Shown here piece after piece: positions 26,003 through 36,281 of a DNA stretch of 64,000 nt (position 1 is the first letter of the stretch; every line of letters begins with the position of its first letter). Location: NCBI RefSeq assembly GCF_002197845.1, contig NZ_NIDE01000001.1, positions 186,001-250,000 of the forward strand. Direction: 5' to 3'. The translations under genes were made by a program, and so were the position numbers. Source of the DNA: Fimbriiglobus ruber (GTDB lineage: Bacteria; Planctomycetota; Planctomycetia; Gemmatales; Gemmataceae). The notes under the pieces were generated by a model. That model saw only the letters and a list, made by a program, of their open reading frames with translations, was not told the DNA's origin and did not search any database.

Positions 26003-26952
26003 TTAGCCCAGATATTCAAATTGGCTATACTAGTCGCATAAAAGAACTACAGATTATCCACCGTAGCGAATGGGAATCCCAGATCCGTACGGCCCTCGGG
26101 CAGAGTTGTGACCAAGTGATTTTCCGGCGAGGATTTCCGAGCGAAGTTGTAGTGAACGACTTGCAACAATTAATCGACAGCCGTAGCCGCGTCTTCGAGT
26201 CCACTACATTGACGGAACTAACCGCGTGGAGGCTTGGGGGACGGCTTCAGGAACTGCTTGATAGTCTTGAGAGCCCGAAACTGACTTCACTCACACTTGG
26301 TTATTGTCTCCGCAACGAACAAGCTAGGGCTATCGCTAGTTCGCCATACCTTGCTAACTTAAAAAAGCTCGAGTTATGGAGCGAGATCGGGGGTGACGGA
26401 GCAGAGGCTATAGCTGGATCGCCACACCTTAGCAAACTGACAAAGCTCAAGCTTTCGCCGAGTAACCTCGGATCCAGGGGCGCTCAAGCGATAGCCCGTT
26501 CACCGCACTTAGCCAATCTTACTATTCTGGACTTGGAGGACAGCGGAATCGGAAATCAAGGCGCACGAGCCATTGCTCGCTCGCCGCAACTTGCCAACTT
26601 GACTGAGCTCAATTTGAATCTAAACGGCATCGGCGCAATGGGGGCGGAAGAATTGGCCGCCTCGCCATACCTGTTGCTCCCTGCCAAGCTCTCCGCTCTC
26701 CGATCGGCGCGGTTTGATGCCATTGCCGACCAAGTCGAGCGGGGCTCTCAAAGCCGTTACACTGGTCGTTAGTGCCAAGCATCTGATACGCACTTGTTTC
26801 GAACTTGAGTCAATGCAAGCACAACCGATAACATACTTTTTTAAGATAGAACACGCGAGTGTTTCCCACTCAAACAAAACGAAAATGCTGTCACTTCGAA
26901 CAAAGCCCTCTAGACGCGTGAAGAATTATATTTCATAGGGAAACCAGAAGTT

Positions 26953-29900
26953 TTATCCAGGGTCAACAAGAGAGAAATAACTTGTAGTCGTCGTGCCCGT
27001 GATGATATCGTAAGGGACAATTAGCGGCTGGATAATATTGTATAATCGATCGTCACTCCAGCTAAGATTCATCGAAAGATCAGATTGTAGCGGGCGAGAT
27101 GGTACACGATTGCCTGGGACTGGAACTCCACAAAGTTTTGATATGCTGTCAAAGACTTCACAAGCCACTGTCTGGACGTCTACCAAATCGAACTTAATTT
27201 GATCGCCAAACGCACAGGCTATCTCTTGGCTTGTAAGGATAGACACGTCCCGAATCGCGAGCCACCATTGTTCAAGCGAAGGAAATTGCTCATGGAATTG
27301 GAGGTAAGAGTTCGCGCAGTGATTGAGGTCGAGATCGAGACGACTTCGGATCGCAGCCGCTGCAATACGTACCGTTTCGTGCAACTTTGCAAGCGCAGGA
27401 GTGAGCCCAAGTGTTTCTCGCTGACGATCTGCCGACTCAGTGTTAGACAAATGGATCTGCCATCGAATGGCAATGATCTCCCATAAAGCCCAACGAATTT
27501 CAAGGCGGTAATATAAGCGCCACCAACGAGTATTCCGTCGCCCGCGACGTAAATGTGCACGGGCGCGGTCCAGAATTGACCGGAGTGATCGGACTTTAAC
27601 AATAGCGAAATGCAGGTTTGGCAAGGGTGCGGTGACAAAGATGAGACGCTCGATGTGTTGCCGAACAATAACTCCGGCGAACAATTCAACTATGCCTTGA
27701 CGATGCGCAGCGCTGTCGCTGGCCAGCGCCCGGGCGAGATCAATCTTCTTGTAAATCTCCTGCCAATTGTCCGAATCCCCTAATGATGTCTGCATAGCAC
27801 TGAGCCGTGCGTCCTGGATATAAATCCACATGTTAGCAATTCGCAAGTCGTCATTTTCAACATGATGCTGACTCGCATATTGGAAATACTTGGCCGACGT
27901 GTTACGAAATCGAAGCTCTTTAATGGCATCTGTTACATGAATGATTCTCTTGCCATCGCCTGTGTAAATGGGAGTTTCAAGCGCGGCGAGCGCGGCGGAC
28001 ATCTTCCACAAACGTGCTTCCAGAGACAGCTTGCCCGGTTTGTCGTCGATAGATATGCCACTCCCCGCACTTTGATAATCCAGGTCCCCCGAAAAGGCCG
28101 AGGCATAGGCCAGGGCCCGCTGACACGCGAGGCTCGCCCTACCTTTTCGTTCGGACGTTTCCTCTAGTCGTTCGAGGTCTTGGAACACTGCCGCCGCAGA
28201 GTAGAAATCCATCCGCTCGAAAGCCGACTCGCCCCAGAGTTCTAAAAGAAATCGCTGGAGAACCAATTTTGCACTCTGGGAGCCTGCGATTTTACCCGCT
28301 AATTTCTCCGGAAACATCCGATCAAAGTCATCACTCAGTAGCCACCGCACCCAGAAAATAATCTGTCCGGCCGGCGCCTGATACCGCAGGCTATCCGCAG
28401 ATTGACGCCAGGCATCAAGAAGAAACTCGTATCGGGCTTGGAGAACTGCGGCCAATTGCTTCGAGAGGTCTTCCGTGTTCGCAAAAAAATCTTTCCATAA
28501 CATTCCACCAACGTCGTCGCCGTAGTTAGGATTTTTCCTCAAGGTCCAATCGTCCTTGACCAAGGCTTGTTGTGCTGCACCGCAATCGACCCCAACCAGA
28601 ACGCATGTCTTTGATAGGTATCGAATACTGGATACGCGATGATATACATACTCAAAAAACGCGGCTGCATCCTTGCTCGCGAGATAGGTTTCAAAGTAAG
28701 TCGTGGCAATACAGTCATGCTCCGTAAACGCGCGGAATGTCTGGCGAACGGCCTCACCAAACTTATTCTTACGCGCAAGCTCCCCGCTAGGATGGTCATC
28801 GTTTGGCTCGTTGCGGACAACTTCGTCCATCCGGACCTGTGAAGTGTGGTTTGTGAAATGACTGTAAATGGCATTCCTTCTGGATCGATTCATCCACAGC
28901 CCGTCACCTTCGACATGGAATAATAGACGGTTTTCTATGCAGCAGGCATCGATCACATCCTTGCAACGGTTTGCATCATCTACGAACGCCTGCCTGATCT
29001 CGACAAGGTTGCGGGTTCGTCGAAAGCATGAGAGGCGAAATACTGCTTGATCTCTGTTCGGATTCGATCCGATATCGTCTAATAAATCCTTAACTGTAAC
29101 TGTTGAATTGGTAGTAAGATCGATCCATGCTTTGTCACTTTTCAATTTCTCGATCAGCCCCTGATCCAGACATGGAGGGCAGATTAGTCCAGGAGCGTGT
29201 CGCGGGTGGGGTGTGTCGATACTGATAACGACACGTGATCCATGAAACTTGGCCCGATGAGAAGCAAGTCGCTTAAAAAAAGCCATCACGTCCTTCAGAT
29301 GAGTTCCCATGTAAACGCGGGTCTTTTCGACATCCCCGTGGTGGGCCGTGGGAGGCCAAGTCAAAGTTTCCAGGCCATCGAATGCTAGTAAGAAGTGCGC
29401 ACGCTGTAGAATACGTAACACTCGCTGCACGGCCCTATCGACAACCTCATCTGATAACGGATTTCGATCAATGTCGAGATTGCAGCAGCTACCATCTTGA
29501 TTCGGCTTAACTGAATCCTGGCCCATTGCAAAGGGAGTCGTCGCAGTGTCATAGCGCTTCGCCTGGTCAACAATCATGACGATGACGTCTGCGAGTGAGT
29601 AACACGCCTCCAAATCCACCCAGATTACATGATGGATCCCGCTGTGTACTCTGAGAAACTCGGCCAGATGTTGAGAGGCGGTCGCTTCCGCCGGAAAACA
29701 ACCAACAACATGGGTCGCGGCTGGATCAAAGCCATTAATGACAGCAAACGGCTGATCTTTGATTTGATCCAGGACTTTTTTTCTCACTTTCAAGCCAGTT
29801 TCGCCCGAATCGAACCCAAAAGGGCGTTCGCTATGGGTGAGGTACGGGACACGGCTGGCCGGGTAACGCCCAGCCATTCGTCCGTAAAGCGCTTTCAGGA

Positions 29901-31014
29901 AGTACCCTGGATTGAGGGCGCGGCAAGCTGATACGGAGGAACCAATCCCATCTTCTCTAAAAAAATCAGGAGCTTCCTTGTCAAAATGAATCCACGCGAC
30001 AGTTTTTAATTCTTCCTGTTTTTTTTGGTTTGCAAAGTGCTCCACGACTGATCGAACACGCCTATCGGCGCCGCTACAACCGAGAACGACGAGCAAAGGT
30101 GGCATCGACCCTCGCCCCTGCAAACACTGCTGCAGGCGTTTCAAGTAGTCACGGGTGAGTGGTTCTTCGAGCCGATAATCGAGCAATAGACGGTGTGTAT
30201 CTCCGTGCAATTTGAGAACTGCCGTCGTATTTCGGGTCAAGAGTTCACCTGGAAATTGCATTCCCTCTTCTAAAGCGAAGACACGATGCGGAATGTCCTG
30301 TTGGCGCAAGGCGATTTCAAAATATTGATCAAAATTAAAAGTTAATAATATCGTCCAAACGTTTAGCCGCGTCAGAAATGCGGCATATTGATGCGCCAGA
30401 GCGGGCGGGCGGTCAATGTGGAGACGACTGAATAATGCATCCGCAAGATCCGCATCGTGGTCAGTAAAATGCGAGATTGTATCTCGCCAATCTTCTAAAT
30501 ACCAATTGATGTCGTAATTAAAATCGTATTGAGGCTCGTTGGGCTTGTTCTGTTTGTATACGTCCAGGCATAGCTTCAGTCGATTCGCTTGATAACGATG
30601 GCGCGAACTCGCAATTATACGTTCCTTTGCCTTATTGATACGGTCCTCAACCACGTCGTATTCCGACAGAGTGGCGGCTATTTCGGCATGAATATCAAAG
30701 CGCCCCGGCCACCCGAAAATATGCAGAAACGTACTAGGCGTCCGCTTAAAGAGATCGAGTTTTTTGTGGAGAAACTTTATAAATAGAGAGTTTCTCAATC
30801 TTGAGTCCGTCAGAATGTCACTGGCACCCATAAGCAAATATTTGTCAAGATAACAACGGAATTTGTACAAATATCGCTGGATTCCGGTAACGACAGGCAT
30901 CCCTGCATCATAGGAGCAACCTGCACCAAACAGAGGTACGATAGTGCGACCATTGTGCCAAGCTGTGATTATCAAGTCCATGACCTCATCGTAATTCTTC
31001 CTTTCATCACTCAT
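26953..31014 (-). CDS. SIR2-domain protein with STAND-like and helical repeat region (candidate antiphage NADase)
   Basis: 1353 residues. Residues about 20-330 are a SIR2-like fold: GAGCSYDAGMP (30-40) for NAD binding, TFNFD (225-229), LKLHGD (267-272) and VVLGCSGADR (309-318). Such N-terminal SIR2 domains in large defence proteins (Avs5/SIR2-STAND, DSR families) destroy NAD+ after phage sensing. Residues about 420-560 look STAND-like, with Walker B LLAFDGLE (542-549), but the expected Walker A near 425-440 lacks the GKS/T. The rest, to 1353, is long alpha-helical repeat sequence, probably TPR-like sensor. AT-richer than neighbours, implying transfer. Transcribed alone; the next gene (31686) is 670 bp upstream. 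Confidence 0.82.
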   Translation of the reverse strand: MSDERKNYDEVMDLIITAWHNGRTIVPLFGAGCSYDAGMPVVTGIQRYLYKFRCYLDKYLLMGASDILTDSRLRNSLFIKFLHKKLDLFKRTPSTFLHIFGWPGRFDIHAEIAATLSEYDVVEDRINKAKERIIASSRHRYQANRLKLCLDVYKQNKPNEPQYDFNYDINWYLEDWRDTISHFTDHDADLADALFSRLHIDRPPALAHQYAAFLTRLNVWTILLTFNFDQYFEIALRQQDIPHRVFALEEGMQFPGELLTRNTTAVLKLHGDTHRLLLDYRLEEPLTRDYLKRLQQCLQGRGSMPPLLVVLGCSGADRRVRSVVEHFANQKKQEELKTVAWIHFDKEAPDFFREDGIGSSVSACRALNPGYFLKALYGRMAGRYPASRVPYLTHSERPFGFDSGETGLKVRKKVLDQIKDQPFAVINGFDPAATHVVGCFPAEATASQHLAEFLRVHSGIHHVIWVDLEACYSLADVIVMIVDQAKRYDTATTPFAMGQDSVKPNQDGSCCNLDIDRNPLSDEVVDRAVQRVLRILQRAHFLLAFDGLETLTWPPTAHHGDVEKTRVYMGTHLKDVMAFFKRLASHRAKFHGSRVVISIDTPHPRHAPGLICPPCLDQGLIEKLKSDKAWIDLTTNSTVTVKDLLDDIGSNPNRDQAVFRLSCFRRTRNLVEIRQAFVDDANRCKDVIDACCIENRLLFHVEGDGLWMNRSRRNAIYSHFTNHTSQVRMDEVVRNEPNDDHPSGELARKNKFGEAVRQTFRAFTEHDCIATTYFETYLASKDAAAFFEYVYHRVSSIRYLSKTCVLVGVDCGAAQQALVKDDWTLRKNPNYGDDVGGMLWKDFFANTEDLSKQLAAVLQARYEFLLDAWRQSADSLRYQAPAGQIIFWVRWLLSDDFDRMFPEKLAGKIAGSQSAKLVLQRFLLELWGESAFERMDFYSAAAVFQDLERLEETSERKGRASLACQRALAYASAFSGDLDYQSAGSGISIDDKPGKLSLEARLWKMSAALAALETPIYTGDGKRIIHVTDAIKELRFRNTSAKYFQYASQHHVENDDLRIANMWIYIQDARLSAMQTSLGDSDNWQEIYKKIDLARALASDSAAHRQGIVELFAGVIVRQHIERLIFVTAPLPNLHFAIVKVRSLRSILDRARAHLRRGRRNTRWWRLYYRLEIRWALWEIIAIRWQIHLSNTESADRQRETLGLTPALAKLHETVRIAAAAIRSRLDLDLNHCANSYLQFHEQFPSLEQWWLAIRDVSILTSQEIACAFGDQIKFDLVDVQTVACEVFDSISKLCGVPVPGNRVPSRPLQSDLSMNLSWSDDRLYNIIQPLIVPYDIITGTTTTSYFSLVDPG

Positions 31015-31439
31015 TGCTTGCTCCTAAATCGAATGACCTACGGATAGATTGGGTATAAGTCAGCTAGCCGATCAGCTGAGCTTGCTTTTTTTTTCTTTGG
31101 CGGCAGACGTAACGGATAGAGACAGTGTTCAAGTGCATTCGATCGCTCTGTAGGTCGTGCCAAAACTGCCGACTCTTGGATCAGTTACAGATACCTTCCG
31201 TAATCGCGGTCGCCAACCCGACTCGCTTCGTCTGACCACAGCACTCTTGCGATCGTTCGGTCGGCCCATACCTTTTTAATGAGTTGCGCTTTTACGTGGC
31301 GTTTATCCTTAAAAAGATCCGCTCAACCGCATTGCGCAGCTCATGTAACTGGCACAACTAGGAAGTCAGTCCAACCTTCCGGTAGCTGCCTCAGATCACT
31401 CGGCGGCGAGTTGTATAATAAGTATTTTACGCCAACGAT
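31015..31439. other. Intergenic upstream of SIR2 gene
   Basis: AT-rich, likely promoter region of the SIR2 gene; no defined -35/-10 pair or gene could be supported. It contains a run of eight or more T at about 31087-31095. Confidence 0.4.
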
Positions 31440-31622
31440 TGTGGCGGGGCGAGTCGATTTCCGGACACGAAGTAGAAAGAGTTTGTGCTCCAGAGCGCGG
31501 AAACTCGTTGTGCTGGGATTGCCCTATCTTGTAGTTTATCAAGCCGGACGGACTGGATCGAAATCCTCCGGGTGCTGCACACCTCCCTGAATTTTCCCGT
31601 CTCTCGTGTCACACGCCGCTGA
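31440..31622 (+). pseudogene. ParE/RelE-type toxin remnant, frameshifted
   Basis: A plus-strand frame reads ARKLVVLGLPYLVVYQ, matching the core strand of ParE/RelE toxins. One base later the matching C-terminal strand appears in another frame as WIEILRVLHTSLNFP. The N-terminal helices and a start codon are not recognisable, and no antitoxin is adjacent. This is a decayed toxin gene. Confidence 0.5.
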
Positions 31623-31685
31623 TTAATCTGATTCGTCGTTTGCGACCGCGGCGGAGAATAGGGGGCAAAAGGGCTGGAATCGCAC

Positions 31686-32201
31686 CTATCCTCGTTCTTG
31701 GTCCTTGCCACCTTTTCGCTCAATGAGTCGCTTGAGCCCTTCTTGCATCTGTTCCAGGGCATCCTCATCTCGGAGAGCGGACGTGAACTTCGTCCTGGCG
31801 GCCAGACGATCGCCGAGAGTCGGGTCTTGGAACGGGGAGGAAAGCTCACCCAGGATCGGGGAGTAACAGGACAAGACGACATTTTTCACGTCGTCGGTAT
31901 AGGTCCCGTCGATTTTCACCAAACCGGCACGCATCAGATCGATGATGATCTTGCGGTCTAACGGGTCGATCGGGATGGCTTTACTACAAGCCCGGTGCAG
32001 AACGGTTAGACATTTTTCGCCGTAGGCAAACGCCCCTCCCGACGACATGGCGAGTACCTTTTGCACCCCCAGCATGATTTCCGCCGCGGCCGCGAACGAG
32101 ACGTCCGCTCCGTTCTTCAGCTTGACACGATCGCTCATAATAGCCAAAAAGGCCGTTTCTAAATCGGCTATTATTATACTATTAATACTATATTCAGACA
32201 A
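31686..32201 (-). CDS. Hypothetical protein coupled to the STAND gene
   Basis: 171 residues if started at the TTG at 32201, which overlaps the end of the upstream STAND gene by 8 bp; an ATG at 32138 would give 150 residues. Mainly helical, with FAAAAEIMLGVQKVLAMSS and LDRKIIIDLMRAGLV, and a charged C-terminus. No domain recognised. The overlap implies co-translation with the STAND protein, so it could be its effector, inhibitor or adaptor; this is inference. Confidence 0.65.
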   Translation of the reverse strand: MSEYSINSIIIADLETAFLAIMSDRVKLKNGADVSFAAAAEIMLGVQKVLAMSSGGAFAYGEKCLTVLHRACSKAIPIDPLDRKIIIDLMRAGLVKIDGTYTDDVKNVVLSCYSPILGELSSPFQDPTLGDRLAARTKFTSALRDEDALEQMQEGLKRLIERKGGKDQERG

Positions 32202-34333
32202 TTTCTATTTGACGTCGGAGCTGTTCGCGTCTCTTTTCCGCCCGCTGATAACCACATTGTCGGATCAGCCGCGCCGCGATGTCCCAATGGACCGATGCCG
32301 CCGAACGCGGACCGACTGCCAGGTTCAACGCGACCAATTCGAGGTGACATTCGATCTCGCACAAACGATGCTTTCGCTTCTCGGACAAATTCAGCGCCGT
32401 CTCGGTATCTTTATGGGCCGTCTCCGTTTGCCCCCGGACTTGGTCCAAGCGGGCGCGTCCGAGCAGTCCGCGAATGGCCAGATCAGTGACTGCCGACTGA
32501 ACAAGCTCTTCGGCCGAGGATTCGATGAGCGGGATGGCACGGGGGAGGTCACCGGCGAGGAGAAAAAACCGCCCGAGCGTGAGCCGGGCGAGGGACCGGC
32601 CCGGCCCGGGGTAGTGGATACCCTCGACACCGTTTTCGATCCGATCACGCGCGAGCGATTCCCCGAGGAATTCGTGCCGGTCTACGAGATAGATGCAGTA
32701 ATGCGCCTCGTTTAACGCTTCGATGCCGGGGTATCCCGCCCGCCCCACTTGCTTCAATAGACGGTGCATGAAATCGAAGGCTTTGCCGCTCTCGTCCCAC
32801 CGGCCGGCGGCATGAAACACGCGGGCCGAAACACCGAGGGCCAAAATCCGAACCGTTGGGAGATGGGGGAGATGCTCTTCCACCAGTCGGAGACACTTTT
32901 CGCTGCTCCGGATCGCTTCGCGCAAGCTGCCGGCGATCAGGTGGTGCATCGCCAAATACCCGGACGCAAAGCCCGCTCCCACATAGTCGCCCACCTCGGC
33001 GAACAAAGCCGCCGCCTGGGTGTTTCGCAGAATGGCTTCCGTGGGCATCCCGGCCGCTTGCGCGACGACGCCGGCCCAATGATGAAGTCGGGCCAGATCC
33101 TGCGCGGGAAAGGTGTTCATGATGCCGGAATGCGGATCTTTGCCGAGGGCGTTCGGGAAGAATAACCGCATCATTTGCTCGTCGTCCCGGCCGAGCCCGA
33201 TTCCGTGGGGTTGGAAGCCGACCCATCCCTGCCAAAACTTGCCCCAGATAATGTCACGGAACGCGGCCAACTGCTCTCCGGCGGAACAGGCGTGCCAGAC
33301 CGCGCGACGTAACGGCTCGAACTCGCGTTCGATCGAGGGAATTTCTTCCCCGCCGCGATAAAAGTGGAAGAGGCGGCGGCTCCCTTCCTGCCAAGTGTCG
33401 GCTCGCTCGAATAAGACTCGCCGATAGTAATTGCGGGCGATCGGGTGGTAAAAATCGATCGTCTCCTCGGCTTGCGTACCGGGACTGTGGGTCGTGACCA
33501 GACGACATTCTTGGAGCGTATGGAGCAACTCGTCCCACCAGGATTGTGGCCGATCGGTAAAGGCTTCCGTCAGGTCCGGAAGGGCCGGTTTCTCAATCAG
33601 GGAGAAGATCTCCGGCCAGTGGGCGGGGCCGTTGAAGAACGCCAGGAGGCAGAGAAACGCCCGGGCCTCCGCGGGTAGGCACTTGTCGTAGGACGAAAAG
33701 AGCCGATCGATTTTGTAGTCGGTGGTATTGCCGGTGATTTCGCTGCGTTTCTCGATGTCACCGCGGTACTGGCGAACGAGTTGGGTCGCAAGCCAGGTCA
33801 GGCTTAAAGGATGATTCTTCCACTCAGTCACGGCCGCGAAGAGTTCTGCGTCCTCCCCCCGAACACCAAGCCCCCTTAATAGCTCGACTCCCACCCGATC
33901 GGGAAGGGGCTGAAGATCCAAATACCGGACGGTTTTGCCGCACCAGAGGTCGAGGTCCGTCACCGGCACCCGCGTCGTAATGACGCAGAGAAACGGGGTG
34001 GTGGCGGGTAAGGCTAACGTGGCCAAAAACTCGCGAAGTCCTTCGTCCTCAATGTGTCCCGGCCGCTCGTGGCCGAGCGGTTTCTGAAGCGTTTCGAGCC
34101 CGTCCAAGAGGAGTAACGACCGCTTTCCGCGGAACAACCCGGCTAAATGCCGGCCGCGGGCGAAGGCGGACCGATCGAAAGGAATTGGTTCTTCAAACCA
34201 CTCCTCGGTAGCAGTCCGGATGAAATCTGTCGCCGCGGCCGACGGGCATTCGATCCCCTGATTGTTGAAAGACCAGTAATAAATTCCGCGAGCCCCTCCG
34301 TAACCCAACGAAGTGAGCTCGGCTAGCCAATTA

Positions 34334-35613
34334 CAGTAGTTCAAAATCCCCGTGAGTGAAACCCTTTATTCTTTAAACAGTTATGTTCGCGTATCAGAAA
34401 GCGTTTCGTTGTCGTTATTTCCTTGAGCAAGTACGGCCAACATCCACCTGAACTGGAATCGTTTCGATGCCGCTTGCACTCGCGGGTGCCTGTCCTCCCC
34501 GAACCAGAGCGCCTGAAACCACACCCAAAGGTTTCGCAGCAACAGGGCCAGACCCACGAAGAACGATCGCAGGATCGGGTTCCGGGTACTGGTCCGGATT
34601 CGCGCCTGACCGAGTTGCCGATAGCTGCTTTCGATCCCGAACCGTGTGCGATACGCGTCACGCACGTCCCTCGGTGCACCCGACACACGCCAGCTGGCGA
34701 ATACCAACGTCTTGGCCCGCCGCTTGTTCGTCCGGTGGTGGCGGTAGCTCTTGTAACTCACACAGACCCTCACGGTCACCTCCTCACCCTTGTGACGGTG
34801 CGTGTGACGATACCAGCCGGCGGGCTTGCGCCGGAACATCCGCCATCCCGTGGACTTCTTCCCGCGACGCGGCTTCCGCCCGCGCATCACCACGGGCATC
34901 AGGAAGGGACAGTTGCGCTCCTGGAGAAACTGCATCACGGCGACGCTGAAAAACCCCCGATCCAGAAGCAGTTTGCGAATCCTCACGCCGCTGTTCCCGA
35001 CCTCGGTCAGGAGTCGTTGCAGAACCTCGACCGTCGAGTCTTCCGCCCGGACCCACGTGTACGCCAGGGTATACCTGTGCCCATGATGAATCAGACAGGC
35101 GGTGGCGTAGGTAAAAAACGTGGTCGTCCCCGAGCGTGGCTTGTTGCCCCGGACGTGATTCTTGGGACCGTGTCCGTGATACGGAATTTCGTGGTAATCG
35201 ATCGCCAGATCCCGAGACCGGCGGCGCGTGTTCGGCGGCAGCGGTTCGCGCAAGGCGTGGTTCAGCTTGGCTTCGAGCGGCTTGCGCTGTTTGGGCAGAC
35301 GCGACTTCAATTCGCTGCGCGCCGTCTGATCGGAGATCGTACCCAGACGAAGGCAGGCCCCGAACAACGAGATGATGTTGGCCGCAGCCGTCAACACGAC
35401 CTGGAGCAGAACCGGCGCAGAACATTTGCGCGAACTCGATGGTCTGAAGATCGGAGAGATCAGTTCCGCAGCCCGATCTTGAATTTGCCGGGAACACAGT
35501 TTAGGCTTCTTGGCAGAACGCATGTTTCGCCACTCCATGGCTAGGTCGTGCTAACCCACTATGGAGCCGAAACATGCGTTTTTTTCAAGACCACCTCCAA
35601 TTTTGAACTACTG
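34334..35613 (-). mobile_element. IS4/ISH3-like insertion sequence
   Basis: 1280 bp bounded by 14-bp inverted repeats CAGTAGTTCAAAAT and flanked by the 5-bp duplication AATTA (34329-34333 and 35614-35618). A 5-bp duplication fits the ISH3-like branch of IS4 relatives. It carries one intact transposase gene. Confidence 0.92.
34381..35538 (-). CDS. IS4-superfamily DDE transposase
   Basis: 385 residues, basic. First catalytic Asp in LAIDYHEIPYHG, second in KLLLDRGFFS, and Glu in YRTRFGIESSYRQLGQAR, the YREK-like third motif of IS4/ISH3-type transposases. N-terminal helical DNA-binding part. Full length for the family and fills the IS. Confidence 0.88.
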   Translation of the reverse strand: MEWRNMRSAKKPKLCSRQIQDRAAELISPIFRPSSSRKCSAPVLLQVVLTAAANIISLFGACLRLGTISDQTARSELKSRLPKQRKPLEAKLNHALREPLPPNTRRRSRDLAIDYHEIPYHGHGPKNHVRGNKPRSGTTTFFTYATACLIHHGHRYTLAYTWVRAEDSTVEVLQRLLTEVGNSGVRIRKLLLDRGFFSVAVMQFLQERNCPFLMPVVMRGRKPRRGKKSTGWRMFRRKPAGWYRHTHRHKGEEVTVRVCVSYKSYRHHRTNKRRAKTLVFASWRVSGAPRDVRDAYRTRFGIESSYRQLGQARIRTSTRNPILRSFFVGLALLLRNLWVWFQALWFGEDRHPRVQAASKRFQFRWMLAVLAQGNNDNETLSDTRT

Positions 35614-35998
35614 AATTAGAGATTAAGGTCGATTTCCCGTCGCCACCGGCGGCATGAACGACCAGGATATTGATCCGCCGGTCGCCCCAGGCGGTATTCA
35701 GCGCACGAAGTTCTTCCTCGCGGCCGAGACACCGGGAATCACTGGTCGGGGTGTCGCCATAAAAGGGGACGCTCTGGCTGGTGTCAGGTTGGAGGTCTGA
35801 CTGGGAGAGGCCGAGTGCGTTCGCCAGATCTCGCAAGGTTTGCGGGGCGGCTTTGTGGGCTCCGGTCGATTTTTCGATTTGCTGGATCGTCCTGCGAGCG
35901 ACTCGCGACTTGGCTTCTAGTTCCGCCTGGGACCAACCTTTTTGCTCGCGATATTCCTTGAGGAGACGACCCCAGATCACGACGAGCGGACGGCTCAT

Positions 35999-36281
35999 TT
36001 TTCGTCTCCATTATGCGCCTTTAAGTGGATCGACAATGCGCCTTTATCTAACGTACCATCTCTAAGAGCAGCCAAGGGATTAGCGGTCAGATCGGGACGG
36101 ATAACCCACCTTTGAAAATACGCTCTGTCGGAACGCCCGCAAGTCGCCGGTTGCCGTGATGCGCCGTCGATGCGCCGGCTCACGCCCGTTCATTCCCAAC
36201 CGCTGACACGATCGCCCTGACATTCGTGACTCTGAAAGCCGGTTCGCCGGCGTGTGTTTTCACCGGAAATCGAGGTGGCCT
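35999..36281. promoter_or_regulatory. Divergent intergenic region
   Basis: Separates the STAND gene (minus) from the transfer-type operon (plus). It must hold both promoters, but no convincing -35/-10 pair was picked out. A short CGCCGGC-rich inverted repeat lies near 36238-36250. Confidence 0.4.

Larger units (their letters stand above)
24838..26772 (+). pseudogene. Repeat-companion (TIGR02996) leucine-rich-repeat protein, split by IS5 and amber stop
   Basis: The N-terminus (ATG 24838, GGAGG upstream) is a planctomycete repeat-companion domain: EKRLLDAICAQPDDN, VRLVYADWLDDHAGDE. An in-frame TAG at 24973 interrupts it, after which DRAELIRTQISLATAN continues the same domain. An IS at 25052-26002 then cuts the gene. 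After the IS the frame resumes (RSEWESQIRTALGQ, VIFRRGFPSEV) and enters at least four leucine-rich repeats of the type ARAIASSPYLANLKKLELW. IS plus one TTA duplication is 954 bp, a multiple of three, so excision restores the frame exactly. Role unknown; such proteins are expanded in Gemmata relatives. Confidence 0.85.
32194..35998 (-). pseudogene. XRE-HTH / STAND NTPase / TPR protein, interrupted by an IS
   Basis: Two open parts of one gene. The front (35998 to 35619) has an XRE helix-turn-helix (GWSQAELEAKSRVARRTIQQ), a linker, REEELRAL and the Walker A VVHAAGGDGKST. The back (34333 to 32194) continues WLAELTSLGYGGARGIYYWS, Walker B LLLLDGLETL, an HPLSLTWLATQL segment of STAND ATPases, then TPR-like helices. 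The IS with one AATTA copy is 1285 bp; removing it joins ISN to WLAEL in frame, giving about 839 residues with no other lesion. Such proteins are signal-sensing switches in regulation or phage defence. The insertion cuts just after the nucleotide-binding loop, so the present products should be inactive. Confidence 0.85.
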
